64,000 nt of DNA from the NCBI GenBank assembly GCA_021738535.1, contig JAIPBU010000009.1, positions 25,261-89,260 on the forward strand, in the 5' to 3' direction. Numbering within the stretch: position 1 is the stretch's first letter; every line of letters begins with the position of its first letter. Origin of the DNA: Bacteroidales bacterium. GTDB lineage: Bacteria; Bacteroidota; Bacteroidia; Bacteroidales; VadinHA17. This document shows positions 37,097 to 47,322 of this stretch, piece by piece. A program made the position numbers and the translations under genes. The notes under the pieces were generated by a model. That model made no database searches, was not told where the DNA came from, and was given only the letters and a program-made list of their open reading frames with translations.

Positions 37097-39892
37097 ATGA
37101 CAAGGAAATCAAAAGATTATATAAGCATAAAAGGTGCAAGGGTACACAATCTGAAGAATATAAGCGTAGACATACCACAGGGCAGCTTAATTGTAGTTAC
37201 GGGTGTTTCTGGTTCAGGAAAATCATCACTGGCGTTTGACACTATTTATGCTGAGGGGCAGAGGCGTTATGTTGAGAGTCTCTCCTCTTATGCAAGGCAG
37301 TTTCTTGGAAGGATGGACAAACCGGAGGTAGATTTTATCAGTGGTATCCCCCCTGCTATAGCTATAGAACAAAAAGTAAATACAAGAAATCCACGTTCAA
37401 CAGTTGGTACTTCAACTGAGATCTACGATTACCTCAGGTTACTTTACTCAAGGCTGGGCACTACTTATTCGCCCGTATCAGGCAAAGAAGTAAAGAAGCA
37501 CAGCGCAGACGATGTTGTACGCTTTATTGCTTCCCTCGAGGATGGCCTCAGGCTGCTTCTGCTGGCACCAAACAGGATTCCGGACAGTATTGACATGCAG
37601 GAATACCTTTCTTTCCTTAAGAAGCAGGGTTTCAGCAGGGTCAAAGCAGGCGATAAAATCCTTAAAATAAGCGGGGGCACAGGGATTTCAGAAGAGTTAC
37701 AAGCAGGAATGGATATCCAGGTTGTTATTGACAGGATCAAATCAGGTAAGGACGATGACATGCTGAGCAGGGCAGCAGATTCCGTTGAAACTGCTTTTAC
37801 TGCAGGTAATGGCAGGTGTTCAATTGAATCTGACGACAAAAATCTCACTATTCACGAAGAATTCTCCAACAGGTTTGAAGCTGATAATATTGAATTCACT
37901 GAACCGGATGAGCACCTGTTCAGTTTTAATAATCCCCTGGGTGCCTGCCCGGTATGCGAAGGGTACGGAAGGATTATCGGGATAGATGAAGATCTTGTGA
38001 TTCCGGACCAAAGCCTCTCAATATATGATGATGCAATTGTATGCTGGAAGGGTGAGAAAATGAAGAAGTGGAAAGAAAGGCTTATCCGCAATGCATCAGC
38101 ATTTGCTTTCCCGATTCATAAGCCATGGTACGATCTCACGGAGCAACAAAAGGAGCTTGTATGGAAAGGTAACCGGTACTTTTACGGTCTGAACCGTTTC
38201 TTTGAGTATCTTGAAAAGAAGAAATACAAGATTCAGTACAGGGTTATGCTAAGCAGGTACAGGGGTAAAACAAGATGTACTGAATGTAAAGGTAACAGGC
38301 TGAGAAAAGAAAGCTCATATGTTAAAATCAGGAATCATGCCATACAGGACCTGATCAATATACCGGTTTCAGAATTATACAAATTTATTACAGGGCTGGA
38401 GCTGAGCAAAAATGAAGAGAAGATTGGTGGGCGGATACTCACTGAGATCAGGACACGACTGGAATTTTTGCTTAATGTAGGTTTGTCGTATCTCACCCTG
38501 AACCGCCTCTCCTCATCACTTTCAGGGGGTGAATCGCAACGTATTAACCTTGCAACATCACTGGGAAGCAGCCTTGTAGGGTCACTTTACATACTTGATG
38601 AACCAAGTATCGGCCTGCATCCGCGCGACACCAACCTGCTGGTAAAGGTACTGAAGGATCTCAGGAACATCGGGAATACAGTAATTGTTGTAGAGCATGA
38701 AGAAGAGATCATAAAGCAGGCTGACCAGCTTATTGACATAGGACCAGAGGCAGGGAGGTATGGTGGCATGCTTGTCTTCCAGGGATCCTATAAAGATTTA
38801 TCACAAGCTTCTACCCTTACGGCCGGGTATTTAAACGGCAATAATAGCATTGATATACCTTCAATAAGACGAAGGTGGAACAATTTCATCCATATAAAGG
38901 GGGCACGTGAGCATAATCTCAAGAACCTGGACATTAGATTCCCGCTTAATATAATGACGCTGGTTACCGGTGTAAGCGGGTCAGGTAAATCCACACTGGT
39001 AAATGAGATACTATATCCTGCTGTCAGGAATGAAATATCCGGTTTTAATTCCAAGCCCGGTAAATTCACGAAGCTGGAAGGAGATATCTCCATGCTGAAG
39101 GGTATTGCTTTGGTAGATCAGCATCCCATCGGTAAATCAAGCAGGTCAAATCCGGTGACCTATCTTAAGGCCTATGATGAAATACGCAAATTATTTGCCT
39201 CCAGGCAGGCTGCAATACAGAACAACTACAAGGCATCTCATTTTTCATTCAACATTGACGGCGGAAGGTGTGATGAATGTAAAGGAGAAGGAAGCATAAA
39301 GGTTGAGATGCAGTTTATGGCTGATGTTGAACTGACCTGCGAAGTATGCAAGGGTAAAAGGTTTAAGAAAGAGATACTTGAAGTAAGGTACAGGGATAAA
39401 AACATCCATGATGTACTTGAAATGACCATAAATGAGTCTATTGAATTCTTCGGTGCTTCAGACGGAAAGATTGAGAAGAAGATTGTTTCCAGGTTACAGC
39501 CACTGGCAGATGTGGGACTGGGCTACGTCAAACTGGGGCAGTCGTCCAGCACACTGTCAGGAGGAGAGAGTCAAAGGGTTAAGCTCGCTTACTACCTTGC
39601 CCATGAAAAATCAAGCGAGCACATACTTTTTATTTTCGATGAGCCCACAACAGGACTTCATTTTCATGATATAAAAAAATTGCTTTCTTCGCTCAATGCA
39701 CTGATAGAAAGGGGACACTCAATAATCCTGATAGAGCATAATGTTGAAATGATAAAGAATGCCGACTGGATAATTGACCTTGGCCCCGAGGGTGGTGAGA
39801 AAGGAGGAGAGATAGTATTTGAAGGGCTGCCCGAGGACATAATTAAGAAAAGAAAATCCTATACCGGTCAGTGGCTTAAAGCAAAACTATAA
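37097..39892 (+). CDS. uvrA: Excinuclease ABC subunit A
   Basis: A 931-residue nucleotide-excision repair damage sensor (E. coli protein about 940). It has two ABC ATPase modules: Walker [15 protein letters not shown] near 36 and [14 protein letters not shown] near 625, with signature LSGGESQR in both halves (near 476 and 820). Zinc modules include [16 protein letters not shown], and the C-terminal CDECKGEG with CEVCKGKR. With UvrB and UvrC (not here) it removes bulky lesions. It appears monocistronic. Confidence 0.97.
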   Translation: MTRKSKDYISIKGARVHNLKNISVDIPQGSLIVVTGVSGSGKSSLAFDTIYAEGQRRYVESLSSYARQFLGRMDKPEVDFISGIPPAIAIEQKVNTRNPRSTVGTSTEIYDYLRLLYSRLGTTYSPVSGKEVKKHSADDVVRFIASLEDGLRLLLLAPNRIPDSIDMQEYLSFLKKQGFSRVKAGDKILKISGGTGISEELQAGMDIQVVIDRIKSGKDDDMLSRAADSVETAFTAGNGRCSIESDDKNLTIHEEFSNRFEADNIEFTEPDEHLFSFNNPLGACPVCEGYGRIIGIDEDLVIPDQSLSIYDDAIVCWKGEKMKKWKERLIRNASAFAFPIHKPWYDLTEQQKELVWKGNRYFYGLNRFFEYLEKKKYKIQYRVMLSRYRGKTRCTECKGNRLRKESSYVKIRNHAIQDLINIPVSELYKFITGLELSKNEEKIGGRILTEIRTRLEFLLNVGLSYLTLNRLSSSLSGGESQRINLATSLGSSLVGSLYILDEPSIGLHPRDTNLLVKVLKDLRNIGNTVIVVEHEEEIIKQADQLIDIGPEAGRYGGMLVFQGSYKDLSQASTLTAGYLNGNNSIDIPSIRRRWNNFIHIKGAREHNLKNLDIRFPLNIMTLVTGVSGSGKSTLVNEILYPAVRNEISGFNSKPGKFTKLEGDISMLKGIALVDQHPIGKSSRSNPVTYLKAYDEIRKLFASRQAAIQNNYKASHFSFNIDGGRCDECKGEGSIKVEMQFMADVELTCEVCKGKRFKKEILEVRYRDKNIHDVLEMTINESIEFFGASDGKIEKKIVSRLQPLADVGLGYVKLGQSSSTLSGGESQRVKLAYYLAHEKSSEHILFIFDEPTTGLHFHDIKKLLSSLNALIERGHSIILIEHNVEMIKNADWIIDLGPEGGEKGGEIVFEGLPEDIIKKRKSYTGQWLKAKL

Positions 39893-39918
39893 AAAAAGGG
39901 ATTCGCCCGGAATCCCTT
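39891..39918 (-). terminator. Terminator downstream of the 147-aa protein gene
   Basis: AAGGGATTC (39896-39904) and GAATCCCTT (39910-39918) form a perfect 9-bp stem with loop GCCCG. The A-tract at 39891-39897 is a T-tract on the minus strand, so termination of the minus-strand gene is best. It lies between convergent genes and may also limit uvrA read-through. Confidence 0.8.
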
Positions 39919-39942
39919 CAAATATATTGGATGTCTGTTATT

Positions 39943-40386
39943 CTATTTAACCTTAAAACCGAACATGATTGCAACGCATCCGCTTGCAGGATCATCCGAC
40001 TCATTTTCAAAGGTTGTAACCTTTACAACGAGTTTAAGCTGCTGACTCGACTCAAGCTTAAAGTCCCATGTACGGCTGTAGTCATTTTCTGCATTTGAAT
40101 AAAGTATGTTCTTACTGGCATCCATTACTTTGAATTCAACCGCAGGAAGATTATCGGATCCGCATATTGCTACGCGGTAATCCTGGTCACTGTAAAATGT
40201 CTTATACAGTTCGGCCTCCTCTCCCTCTACAAGTATGGCCGCATGGTAATTACCATCATGGGTATATTCTCCCAGTTCGGCCTTACATATCTTCTTAGCA
40301 AACCCCTTACACTGGGCATTTGCATTGAAAGCATTAAAAGAGAGGAGCAATGTTAGGATAAAACTTATCTGTACAATTCGTTTCAT
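39943..40386 (-). CDS. Small exported protein of unknown function
   Basis: A 147-residue protein with signal peptide ending NAFNANAQ (about 25). The mature domain is beta-rich (AAILVEGEEAELYKTFY, DYRVAICGS, TWDFKLESSQQLKLVVK) with four scattered cysteines (CKGFAKKIC near the start, ICG, SGC). The family is not named to my knowledge. It is 6 nt downstream of the 306-residue lipoprotein gene, so both are probably co-translated and act together outside the inner membrane. Confidence 0.75.
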   Translation of the reverse strand: MKRIVQISFILTLLLSFNAFNANAQCKGFAKKICKAELGEYTHDGNYHAAILVEGEEAELYKTFYSDQDYRVAICGSDNLPAVEFKVMDASKNILYSNAENDYSRTWDFKLESSQQLKLVVKVTTFENESDDPASGCVAIMFGFKVK

Positions 40387-40392
40387 ATTTCA

Positions 40393-41313
40393 CTATTTTA
40401 CATAAGATGTCCTGATCTGTTCAACCTTATTCGCCAGTTCCATGAATACCTCGGGTGTCATATCTGTTTCCACCGTTGACTTAAGAACCGTAACATTTGT
40501 ACTTTCGTCGATCTCAGGTTGAACTTCAGATGTTGTAATGTTGATTTTGTCAAAAGTAACCTTTAGATCTTCCATCTGCTCTACAATACCGGGAACCGCA
40601 GGATGATCATTGTTATCTTTCAGAAGTTGCAACATTATACCAACTGATAGTTTCTGATCAATAATCCTGCCAACAAGTTTATCACCTTCGAATTCATCCA
40701 TGTCAACCAGTTGTGTAGCAATATAAAGACCTTCGATCCAGCCTCCTACAAGTACAATTGATGCAATTGCCGGTTGCTCATTATCTTCCAGGTAGGAATT
40801 GGAGTTCAGAAATGTTTCTGAAACAATATCCATTATCACTTCCCTGTTATTAACATTTTCCTCCAGCCTGTGAATAGTTTCTTCATTGATGGCTTCAAGA
40901 ATCCCAAGGCCGTCAGCCATTTCCTTGGCTGCATTCATGTAATCTATGACCAGCTGTGTTTGGTCATAAAGGCTCGAAAAACTCAGATCGCAGGTATATA
41001 TACCCAGGTTAAGGGCCATCAATTTATTGGTGGTGTACCTGGAAGTATTTTCTGTGGGATTAAGTAATTCCTCGTTAAATAATGCACCTGCTGATTTTAT
41101 GAGCATTGCAGATTCAAGTGGTGATGGCAGTGAATAAAAAATCTTTTCTGCCTCCTCAACATCTTTAAGAACATCTTCGTCAATTTCGGTAATCTCTATC
41201 TCATCCCCCTGTTTACCCTCTTCAGGCCCCGTTTTACAACTGTTTAATACAAAGGAAAAAGACAAAACAGTAATTAACAGATATACCGTCTTCTTTAATA
41301 ATTTATTCTTCAT
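40393..41313 (-). CDS. Lipoprotein of unknown function (306 aa)
   Basis: It has a lipoprotein signal (VLNSC, Cys26) followed by an acidic linker (GDEIEITEIDEDVLKD). The remainder is almost entirely helical, with LPSPLESAMLIKSAGALFNEE, DYMNAAKEMADGLGILEAIN and LVGGWIEGLYIATQL. It is likely anchored to a periplasmic or surface membrane leaflet. No catalytic motif is apparent. It forms a two-gene unit with the 147-residue exported protein. Confidence 0.78.
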   Translation of the reverse strand: MKNKLLKKTVYLLITVLSFSFVLNSCKTGPEEGKQGDEIEITEIDEDVLKDVEEAEKIFYSLPSPLESAMLIKSAGALFNEELLNPTENTSRYTTNKLMALNLGIYTCDLSFSSLYDQTQLVIDYMNAAKEMADGLGILEAINEETIHRLEENVNNREVIMDIVSETFLNSNSYLEDNEQPAIASIVLVGGWIEGLYIATQLVDMDEFEGDKLVGRIIDQKLSVGIMLQLLKDNNDHPAVPGIVEQMEDLKVTFDKINITTSEVQPEIDESTNVTVLKSTVETDMTPEVFMELANKVEQIRTSYVK

Positions 41314-41430
41314 GATTGATAGTTTTGTTTGCTGGTCTATTTTCGGACTAATTTAGAACTAAATTTTTATTTTTCAAAGTTATGCAATTTATATCCTTTC
41401 CGGCTCTGATTTTCATGCCCAGCTGTAACA

Positions 41431-41449
41431 CCTGCCGGCCAAAGGCAGG
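41431..41449. repeat. Inverted repeat downstream of the DHOD-like gene
   Basis: CCTGCC and GGCAGG form a 6-bp stem with a 7-nt loop, extendable outward with one mismatch. It lies in the 177-nt spacer after the DHOD-like stop. There is no T-tract, so a terminator role is weakly supported. Confidence 0.4.
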
Positions 41450-41490
41450 GGTTGTTTGGGGCGATAAAGAGTCATATTGCATTAACTTAC

Positions 41491-42468
41491 TTACTCATAA
41501 GCTGAAAAGTACTTCATAAACTGCGCCCTCTCGTACTTGCGGGCATCACCAAAATTCTTATAATTCAGCATTGCCCTGAACTGATCAAGGTTTTCAAAAT
41601 TCTTCCACTCCATCCATTTTTCAAGATCTCCCAGCATTTCTTTCAGGTATTCAATTCCTTTATCGTACAGTACAGAACATGCCTGCACGGTATCAGCCCC
41701 TGCAAGCAGGTATTTAACAATATCGTCTCCACTGTGCACTCCTGTTGATGCTGATATACTGATCTTCTCATTAAGGGCTGATGACATAGCTATCCACCTC
41801 AGAACATTACGTTTCTCGTCAGGGCTGCTAAATACTGCTGAAGGGGTAATATTCATAACATTGATATCGATGTCTGGCTCAAAGAAGCGGTTAAAAAGCA
41901 CAACCCCGTTTGTGCCCCTGTTGTATAGCTGGTCAATTATATAAAACAGGTTTGTAAAACGCTGACCCAGTTTAATTGCAAAGGGTATGCTGAGGGTTTT
42001 CCTTAAGCGCTCAACCAGTTCAAAATATAACTTCTCTGAATTTGCAGGTTTTGATGATTTGTCAAGGGGTAAAAAGAATACGTTAACCTCCAGGGCATCT
42101 GCACCTGCAGATTCAATATTCTTTGCAAAATTAATCCAGTCATCAGCACTTACACAATTGATACTTGGTATTACGGGTATATCAGTAGATTCTTTGGCCG
42201 TGTGTATCAGTTTCAGATAATTATCAAGCGAATGTGTTTTTGTGTAATAAGATATATAGTCTGATGCCTCAGGATAGTCTGCCCCTTTCGACAGCACTCC
42301 TGCCTGGTAATTAATTTGCTCTTCAAAGATAGATTTAAGCACTACCGCACCTGCTCCGTAATCTTCTATTTTTTTAATCTTGTCAGCACTATCAGCCAAT
42401 CCACTGCTACTTACTATTAGAGGATTACGCAATGTTAATCCCAGGTATTTAGTTTCAAGTTTAACCAT
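41491..42468 (-). CDS. Dihydroorotate dehydrogenase-like flavoprotein
   Basis: A 325-residue TIM-barrel protein starting MVKLETKYLGLTLRNPLIVSS, a DHOD-type N-terminus. FMN-phosphate-binding features are seen near ISASTGVHSGDDIVKYLLAGAD (about 235-256). The catalytic loop that in true PyrD reads NxSCPN is replaced by EVNVFFLP, with no Cys or Ser base, so it may not oxidise dihydroorotate. It is annotated as DHOD-like in related genomes. It follows yggS by 21 nt. Confidence 0.85.
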   Translation of the reverse strand: MVKLETKYLGLTLRNPLIVSSSGLADSADKIKKIEDYGAGAVVLKSIFEEQINYQAGVLSKGADYPEASDYISYYTKTHSLDNYLKLIHTAKESTDIPVIPSINCVSADDWINFAKNIESAGADALEVNVFFLPLDKSSKPANSEKLYFELVERLRKTLSIPFAIKLGQRFTNLFYIIDQLYNRGTNGVVLFNRFFEPDIDINVMNITPSAVFSSPDEKRNVLRWIAMSSALNEKISISASTGVHSGDDIVKYLLAGADTVQACSVLYDKGIEYLKEMLGDLEKWMEWKNFENLDQFRAMLNYKNFGDARKYERAQFMKYFSAYE

Positions 42469-42489
42469 TTGTATCTGTTAATTAAATAA

Positions 42490-43173
42490 TTAATTGTCTG
42501 TTTTACAATAGCGTGCACCGAAAATATTTGTTCCCACCCTTACCATGGTACTACCTTCTTCTAAGGCCACTTTATAATCACCTGACATACCCATAGAAAT
42601 CTCTGAGAAGTCACTCTTATTCATAAAATATTTTGACTTCAGGTTTTCGAATACAGATTTCAGGAACTTAAATTCTCCACGTACCTTATCCATATCATCG
42701 GTAAATGTTGCCATCCCCATAACTCCCCTGATATTAACATTCTCCAGTTCATTAAGGACCTTTGACTGCATGATATCATCAACCTCTTCCGGGCTGAACC
42801 CGAATTTTGTTTCTTCCTTTGCTATATGAAATTGCAGCAGGCAATTTATAACCCTGCCTGCTTTTTTTGCCTCTTTATTAACTGCCCTGAGCAGTCTCAG
42901 TGAATCGACAGACTCTATCATGTGGACAAACTCCGCTATGTATTTTACTTTGTTTCGCTGCAGATGCCCTACCATGTGCCACAGTACATCATCCGGAACA
43001 TGTTCATGCTTTTCCATAAGTTCCTGTGCCCTGTTTTCACCGAAAACACGCTGGCCTGCATTATATGCCTCAATAATATCCTCAACGGGCTTGGTCTTTG
43101 AAACTGCTACAAGCGTCACTCCTTCAGGTAATTCTTCCCGGAACATAATAAGATTCTCAGCTATACCACTCAT
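42490..43173 (-). CDS. yggS: YggS/PROSC-family pyridoxal-phosphate homeostasis protein
   Basis: A 227-residue PLP-binding barrel of alanine racemase fold III. The Schiff-base lysine is in TLVAVSKTKPVEDI near residue 22. Later motifs are FGENRAQE and HMVGHLQRNKVKYI. The ending has SMGMSGDYKVALEEGSTMVR, which binds the cofactor phosphate. It buffers PLP in the cytoplasm. The frame is open 15 codons upstream; ATG 43173 fits the family start. It is separated from the DUF1015 gene by a terminator. Confidence 0.93.
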   Translation of the reverse strand: MSGIAENLIMFREELPEGVTLVAVSKTKPVEDIIEAYNAGQRVFGENRAQELMEKHEHVPDDVLWHMVGHLQRNKVKYIAEFVHMIESVDSLRLLRAVNKEAKKAGRVINCLLQFHIAKEETKFGFSPEEVDDIMQSKVLNELENVNIRGVMGMATFTDDMDKVRGEFKFLKSVFENLKSKYFMNKSDFSEISMGMSGDYKVALEEGSTMVRVGTNIFGARYCKTDN

Positions 43174-43194
43174 ATCATACAAATATGTAAAATT

Positions 43195-43224
43195 AAAAAA
43201 GCCCCGGCTATTAACCAAGGCTTT
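43195..43224 (-). terminator. Terminator of the serC-serA-DUF1015 unit
   Basis: On the minus strand AAAGCCTTGG pairs with CCGGGGCTTT, 10 pairs including two G-T wobbles, with a 7-nt loop. It is followed by TTTT. It lies 18 nt after the DUF1015 stop and just ahead of yggS. Confidence 0.75.
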
Positions 43225-43241
43225 GTTATTAATTTAAATCC

Positions 43242-44492
43242 TTAGTCGAGCAGGTGAATAGCCAGTCCGCTCCGAAGTTTCGGTTCAAACCATGTTGTTT
43301 TTGGGGGCATAATATTACCCGTATCCGCAATATTTATCAACTGTTTCATGGAAACAGGGTACAGAGCAAAGGCAACCTTCATCTCACCACTATCTACCCT
43401 TTGGCTCAATGCACCAAGTCCCCTGATTCCACCAACAAATTCAATCCTTTTTGACCGTCTCAGATCCTGTATATCAAGAAGTGGCGAAAGCACCTGCTTT
43501 GTAAGAATTGTCACATCCAGAACGCCTATGGGATCATTATCATCATAGACATCATCTTTTGCTTCCAGTCTAAACCATGTTCCATCAAGATACATTGAGA
43601 AAACATGAAGCTTATCCGGTTTATATATATCCTTTCCTATTTCAGTAAGGGTAAATGAATCCCTGAGCTTTTCCACAAATTCTTCAGGTGTATTACCATT
43701 AAGGTCTTTTACCAGCCTGTTATAATCAATAATTTCAAGCTGGTTATCCGGAAAATGCACTGCCATAAAATAATTGAATTCCTCCTCCCCGGTATAACCA
43801 GGATTTTTTTCTCTTTTCTCCCTGCCGACAAGGGCGGCCGCAGCGGTACGGTGGTGACCATCTGCAACATAGGTATAGGGCACTTTTTTCCGGAACAACT
43901 CTTCTATTCTATTATTTACATCCCTGTCATAGATAACCCAGAAATGGTGCCCGAATCCGTCTTCTGCAACAAAATCATATTCGGGCTCCTGTCCTTCCAC
44001 TATGTTATTAATAAGCTGATCTATCTCATCAACAGCGGGATAAGTAAAAAATACAGGTTCAATATTTGCATTGTTTGTCCTGACATGAATCATCCTGTCT
44101 TCTTCCTTATCAGGGCGTGTAAGTTCATGCTTTTTTATTATCCCTTTCAGGTAGTCATCAACAGATGCACATGCAACAATTCCAAACTGAGTTCTTTCTC
44201 CCATGGTCTGGGCATAAATATAGAACCTTGGCTCATCATCCTGCACGAGCCATTTTTTATCCTGCCATTTATTGAAATTATCCCTTGATGTATTATAGAC
44301 TTCCTCACTATGTACATCCACATCCTCAGAAAGGTCAATCTCTGCCCGGGTAATGTGCAATAAAGAGTACTCATTACCATCTGCCATAGACCTGGCTTCA
44401 TCGGCATTCATCACATCATAGGGCAGGCATGCCACTTTTTTTGCAAGTTCTCTGGGTGGACGCAGTGCTTTAAATGGTTTTACAATTGCCAT
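43242..44492 (-). CDS. DUF1015-family protein
   Basis: A 416-residue cytoplasmic protein opening AIVKPFKALRPPRELAKKVACLPYDV, with IYDRDVNNRIEE and VADGHHRTAAAALVGRE near 215. The ADGHHR motif resembles ParB/Sulfiredoxin-type phosphate-handling motifs, and some relatives elsewhere are serine kinases (SbnI/SerK). In this phylum it is encoded beside serA and serC, as here (16-nt gap). A role in serine phosphorylation or regulation is thus reasonable but unproven. Confidence 0.85.
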   Translation of the reverse strand: MAIVKPFKALRPPRELAKKVACLPYDVMNADEARSMADGNEYSLLHITRAEIDLSEDVDVHSEEVYNTSRDNFNKWQDKKWLVQDDEPRFYIYAQTMGERTQFGIVACASVDDYLKGIIKKHELTRPDKEEDRMIHVRTNNANIEPVFFTYPAVDEIDQLINNIVEGQEPEYDFVAEDGFGHHFWVIYDRDVNNRIEELFRKKVPYTYVADGHHRTAAAALVGREKREKNPGYTGEEEFNYFMAVHFPDNQLEIIDYNRLVKDLNGNTPEEFVEKLRDSFTLTEIGKDIYKPDKLHVFSMYLDGTWFRLEAKDDVYDDNDPIGVLDVTILTKQVLSPLLDIQDLRRSKRIEFVGGIRGLGALSQRVDSGEMKVAFALYPVSMKQLINIADTGNIMPPKTTWFEPKLRSGLAIHLLD

Positions 44493-44508
44493 ATTTAAAG
44501 TATATCAT

Positions 44509-45429
44509 TTATTTATTAACTCTGAACGTTTCATCTCCTTTCTCGATAAATGCCACTATCTGGTTTGCAGCAGCAAATCCGGCATTTATATTGGCCTCAG
44601 CTGTCTGAGCACCCATTTTTTTAGGTGTAAAGAAGTATCTCCCGTCAAAAGATTCTTCAATATCCTCACTGCAATCGGGTGCAATATCAGATATATAGCT
44701 GAAATCTTCTCTTTCCTTAAACACCTCAAGTAATTCTTTTTCATTGATTACTTCTTTCCTGGCTGTATTTACAAGAACTGCCCCGCCTGGCATAATTGAA
44801 AGAAGATTTTTACCAATTGAGGCCTTGGTCTTTTCATTGGACGGTATATGAAGAGAAACATACTGGCATTTTTTGTATAATTCTTCGGCTGATGAAACTG
44901 CCTTTATCCCGTCTTTCTCAATATCTGCATCATTAACGAAGGGGTCGAAAGCAAAAACATTCATTCCGAAACCTTTAGCAATCTCTCCCACATATTTTCC
45001 AACATTACCATAGGCATGAATACCCAGGTTTTTATTCCTGAGTTCTGTTCCGGGCTTTCCGTTAAAACCGCCCCTTGCAAGAAAAACCATCATACCGAGT
45101 GCCAGTTCAGCCACTGCATTTGAATTCTGGCCGGGGGTATTCATTGCAACAATATTCTTACTCTTGCAGGCTTCCAGGTCAAGATTATCATATCCCGCTC
45201 CTGCCCTGACAACTATCTTAAGTTTTTCAGCGGCATCAATTACCTCACTGTCTACTTTATCACTGCGCACTATCAAAGCATCTGCATCAGCAACAGCATC
45301 AAGAAGCTGTTGCTTATCTTCATATTTCTCAAGCAGTTTTAGCTCGTAACCGGACTCGTCAAGCACTTCTTTTATTTTGCTTACTGCGGCCCCGGCAAAA
45401 GGTTTTACTGTAGCTACTAGAACTTTCAT
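44509..45429 (-). CDS. serA: D-3-phosphoglycerate dehydrogenase, short type-IIIK form
   Basis: A 306-residue dehydrogenase of serine synthesis, without the regulatory ACT domain of longer SerA. It has GIHAYGNVGKYVGEIAKGFG for NAD binding, the substrate Arg in NTARKEVINEKE near 233, and the C-terminal TPKKMGAQTAEA near 275. Classical enzymes have a catalytic His in that last motif; here it is Lys. That Lys variant is known from Bacteroides and Entamoeba (type IIIK). It lies between serC (10-nt gap) and DUF1015. Confidence 0.93.
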   Translation of the reverse strand: MKVLVATVKPFAGAAVSKIKEVLDESGYELKLLEKYEDKQQLLDAVADADALIVRSDKVDSEVIDAAEKLKIVVRAGAGYDNLDLEACKSKNIVAMNTPGQNSNAVAELALGMMVFLARGGFNGKPGTELRNKNLGIHAYGNVGKYVGEIAKGFGMNVFAFDPFVNDADIEKDGIKAVSSAEELYKKCQYVSLHIPSNEKTKASIGKNLLSIMPGGAVLVNTARKEVINEKELLEVFKEREDFSYISDIAPDCSEDIEESFDGRYFFTPKKMGAQTAEANINAGFAAANQIVAFIEKGDETFRVNK

Positions 45430-45439
45430 AATTTAAAAT

Positions 45440-46510
45440 TTAATTGTTTGCTTCAAATTCTTTCATTGTACTGACCAGTTCCTGGACGCTCTCTATGGGC
45501 AGGGCATTATACAATGAAGCACGGAAACCTCCAACTGACCTGTGCCCCTTTATTCCAACCATGCCCCTGGATGTTGCAAATGAAAGAAAATCAGCCTCAA
45601 GATCCTTATACTGTTCGTCCATCACAAAGCACACGTTCATGATTGAGCGATCTTCTTCATCTGATACTGTCGGAACAAATAATTTATTCCTTTCAATCTC
45701 TGAATAAAGCAATCCTGCTTTTTCATTATTGATTTTATTCATCGCAGCCACACCGCCCTTATCTTTAATCCATTTAAGGGTCTGCAGTGCAGCAAAAACC
45801 GGTAACACAGGAGGAGTGTTGAACATTGACTCCTTGGCAATATGAGTCCTGTAATCCAGCATTGTTGGTATTGCCCTGTCAACATTACCCAGTAAAGATT
45901 CTTTTACTATTACAAAAGTAACACCGGCCGGTGCAAGGTTCTTCTGAGCTCCACCATAAATAACACCATATTTGGAAACATTCACTTCCCTGCTGAAGAT
46001 GTCAGAAGACATGTCTGCAACGAGTGTTACGGGTGAATCAAGATCACTTTTTATTTCGGTACCGTATATTGTATTATTTGTTGTAATATGAAAATAATCA
46101 GCATCAGCCGGTATCTCATAATCTTTAGGTATATAGTTGAAGTTAGCATCTTTTGAGGAAGCAACCTCAACCGTTTCACCGTATATTTTAGCTTCTTTAA
46201 TTGCTTTGGTCGACCATGAACCTGTATTAAGATAGGCACTCTTATTCTGCATCAGGTTCATCGGCACCATTGTAAACTGTGTACTGGCTCCTCCTCCCAG
46301 GAATAAAACATGATATCCTGAAGGAATAGACAATAGTTCCTTAAGCAAGGTCTGGGCTTCATCCATGACCGCTACAAATTCCTTACTCCTGTGCGAAACT
46401 TCCATCACGGATAATCCCGTACCTGCAAAATCCTTTACTGCTTCTGCAACCTTATCAATTGTAAATTGTGGTAATATTGAAGGTCCTGCATAAAAATTAT
46501 GTTTTTTCAT
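45440..46510 (-). CDS. serC: Phosphoserine aminotransferase
   Basis: A 356-residue class-V aminotransferase that makes O-phosphoserine. It starts [18 protein letters not shown], has [19 protein letters not shown] near residue 70, and the PLP lysine in [18 protein letters not shown] near 193. The C-terminus has [17 protein letters not shown]. It is followed by serA after 10 nt, so the first two steps of serine synthesis from 3-phosphoglycerate are co-transcribed. Confidence 0.95.
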   Translation of the reverse strand: MKKHNFYAGPSILPQFTIDKVAEAVKDFAGTGLSVMEVSHRSKEFVAVMDEAQTLLKELLSIPSGYHVLFLGGGASTQFTMVPMNLMQNKSAYLNTGSWSTKAIKEAKIYGETVEVASSKDANFNYIPKDYEIPADADYFHITTNNTIYGTEIKSDLDSPVTLVADMSSDIFSREVNVSKYGVIYGGAQKNLAPAGVTFVIVKESLLGNVDRAIPTMLDYRTHIAKESMFNTPPVLPVFAALQTLKWIKDKGGVAAMNKINNEKAGLLYSEIERNKLFVPTVSDEEDRSIMNVCFVMDEQYKDLEADFLSFATSRGMVGIKGHRSVGGFRASLYNALPIESVQELVSTMKEFEANN

Positions 46511-46566
46511 ATGGCTAAATTTTTGTTAGTTATATTTTTTGATGTTCCTATTTTATTATTTCAGCC

Positions 46567-47298
46567 TTAAACAGGCTTTTTATTAATATTTACCAATCGG
46601 TCTTGTTCAAGCACAGGAATGGCATCCGTAGAGTCTGCCTCATGGCAGAAAGGAATACAATCATCCAGACCTTTTTCTCTCAGCCTGCTTCTCTGGGCCG
46701 CCTTATCAATATATGCTAAAAGATCATTCTTTGCAAGTTTCCACAGATCAAGAACTATGGTTACCGAATCACATATACTTGAGTATTTTCCGCTATCCAG
46801 CATTCTGCTAGCCATTGCTCCTGCAAAGACCGAATCCTCAAGGCTTATCCTGCCTTTCCATCCTGCACATAGTAAAATAACATTTCTGTTCTGATCAAGC
46901 AGCCACTTTTCAAGGCTACTTATATTCAGAAAAGATCCCACCACTACACTGTGGCAACTTGAAGCCTGATTTATAGACCTTGTGCCATTTGTTGTACTGT
47001 AAACAATTGTGCGCCCCCTTACTCTCTCAGGAGTAAAATTAAAGGGAGAGTTCCCAAAATCAGCAAACTCCTGAACGTAACCATCCCTTTCGGCAGCTAC
47101 CATATATCCTTTATCCTTGAACTTTTTTGCCTCTTCAAGATCAGGTACAGGGATAAGGCTTTCAGCCCCATTTGCAAATGCATTACAAATTGCAGAGCTT
47201 GCACGGAGAGTATCAATAACCACGACAACGGCTTCCGGATCGGAATACCGGTCAAAAATTGAAGGCGTAAGACAGGCTTCCAGCTTATATTTTGCCAT
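46567..47298 (-). CDS. comB: 2-phosphosulfolactate phosphatase family protein
   Basis: A 243-residue ComB-family protein: VVVVIDTLRASSAICNAFANG (about 24-44), VAAERDG near 68, IVYSTTNGTRSI near 98 and VILLCAGWKGRISLEDSVFAG near 140. In methanogens ComB dephosphorylates 2-phosphosulfolactate in coenzyme M synthesis. Bacterial homologues are common in this phylum with unsettled function. It is placed 24 nt after gcvT and 56 nt before serC on one strand, so it may handle a related phospho-acid or belong to sulfonate metabolism. Confidence 0.85.
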   Translation of the reverse strand: MAKYKLEACLTPSIFDRYSDPEAVVVVIDTLRASSAICNAFANGAESLIPVPDLEEAKKFKDKGYMVAAERDGYVQEFADFGNSPFNFTPERVRGRTIVYSTTNGTRSINQASSCHSVVVGSFLNISSLEKWLLDQNRNVILLCAGWKGRISLEDSVFAGAMASRMLDSGKYSSICDSVTIVLDLWKLAKNDLLAYIDKAAQRSRLREKGLDDCIPFCHEADSTDAIPVLEQDRLVNINKKPV

Positions 47299-47322
47299 TA
47301 TTCTTTTGTTCAGACTCAGAAA

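Noticed and set aside
43755..44288. 177-codon plus-strand frame inside the DUF1015 gene
   Set aside because: Antisense to a well-supported gene, with composition typical of a shadow frame.
46545..46580. Hairpin AGCCT/AGGCT at the comB stop as a terminator
   Set aside because: The stem is only 5 bp and lacks a T-tract, so it does not argue against comB-serC co-transcription.
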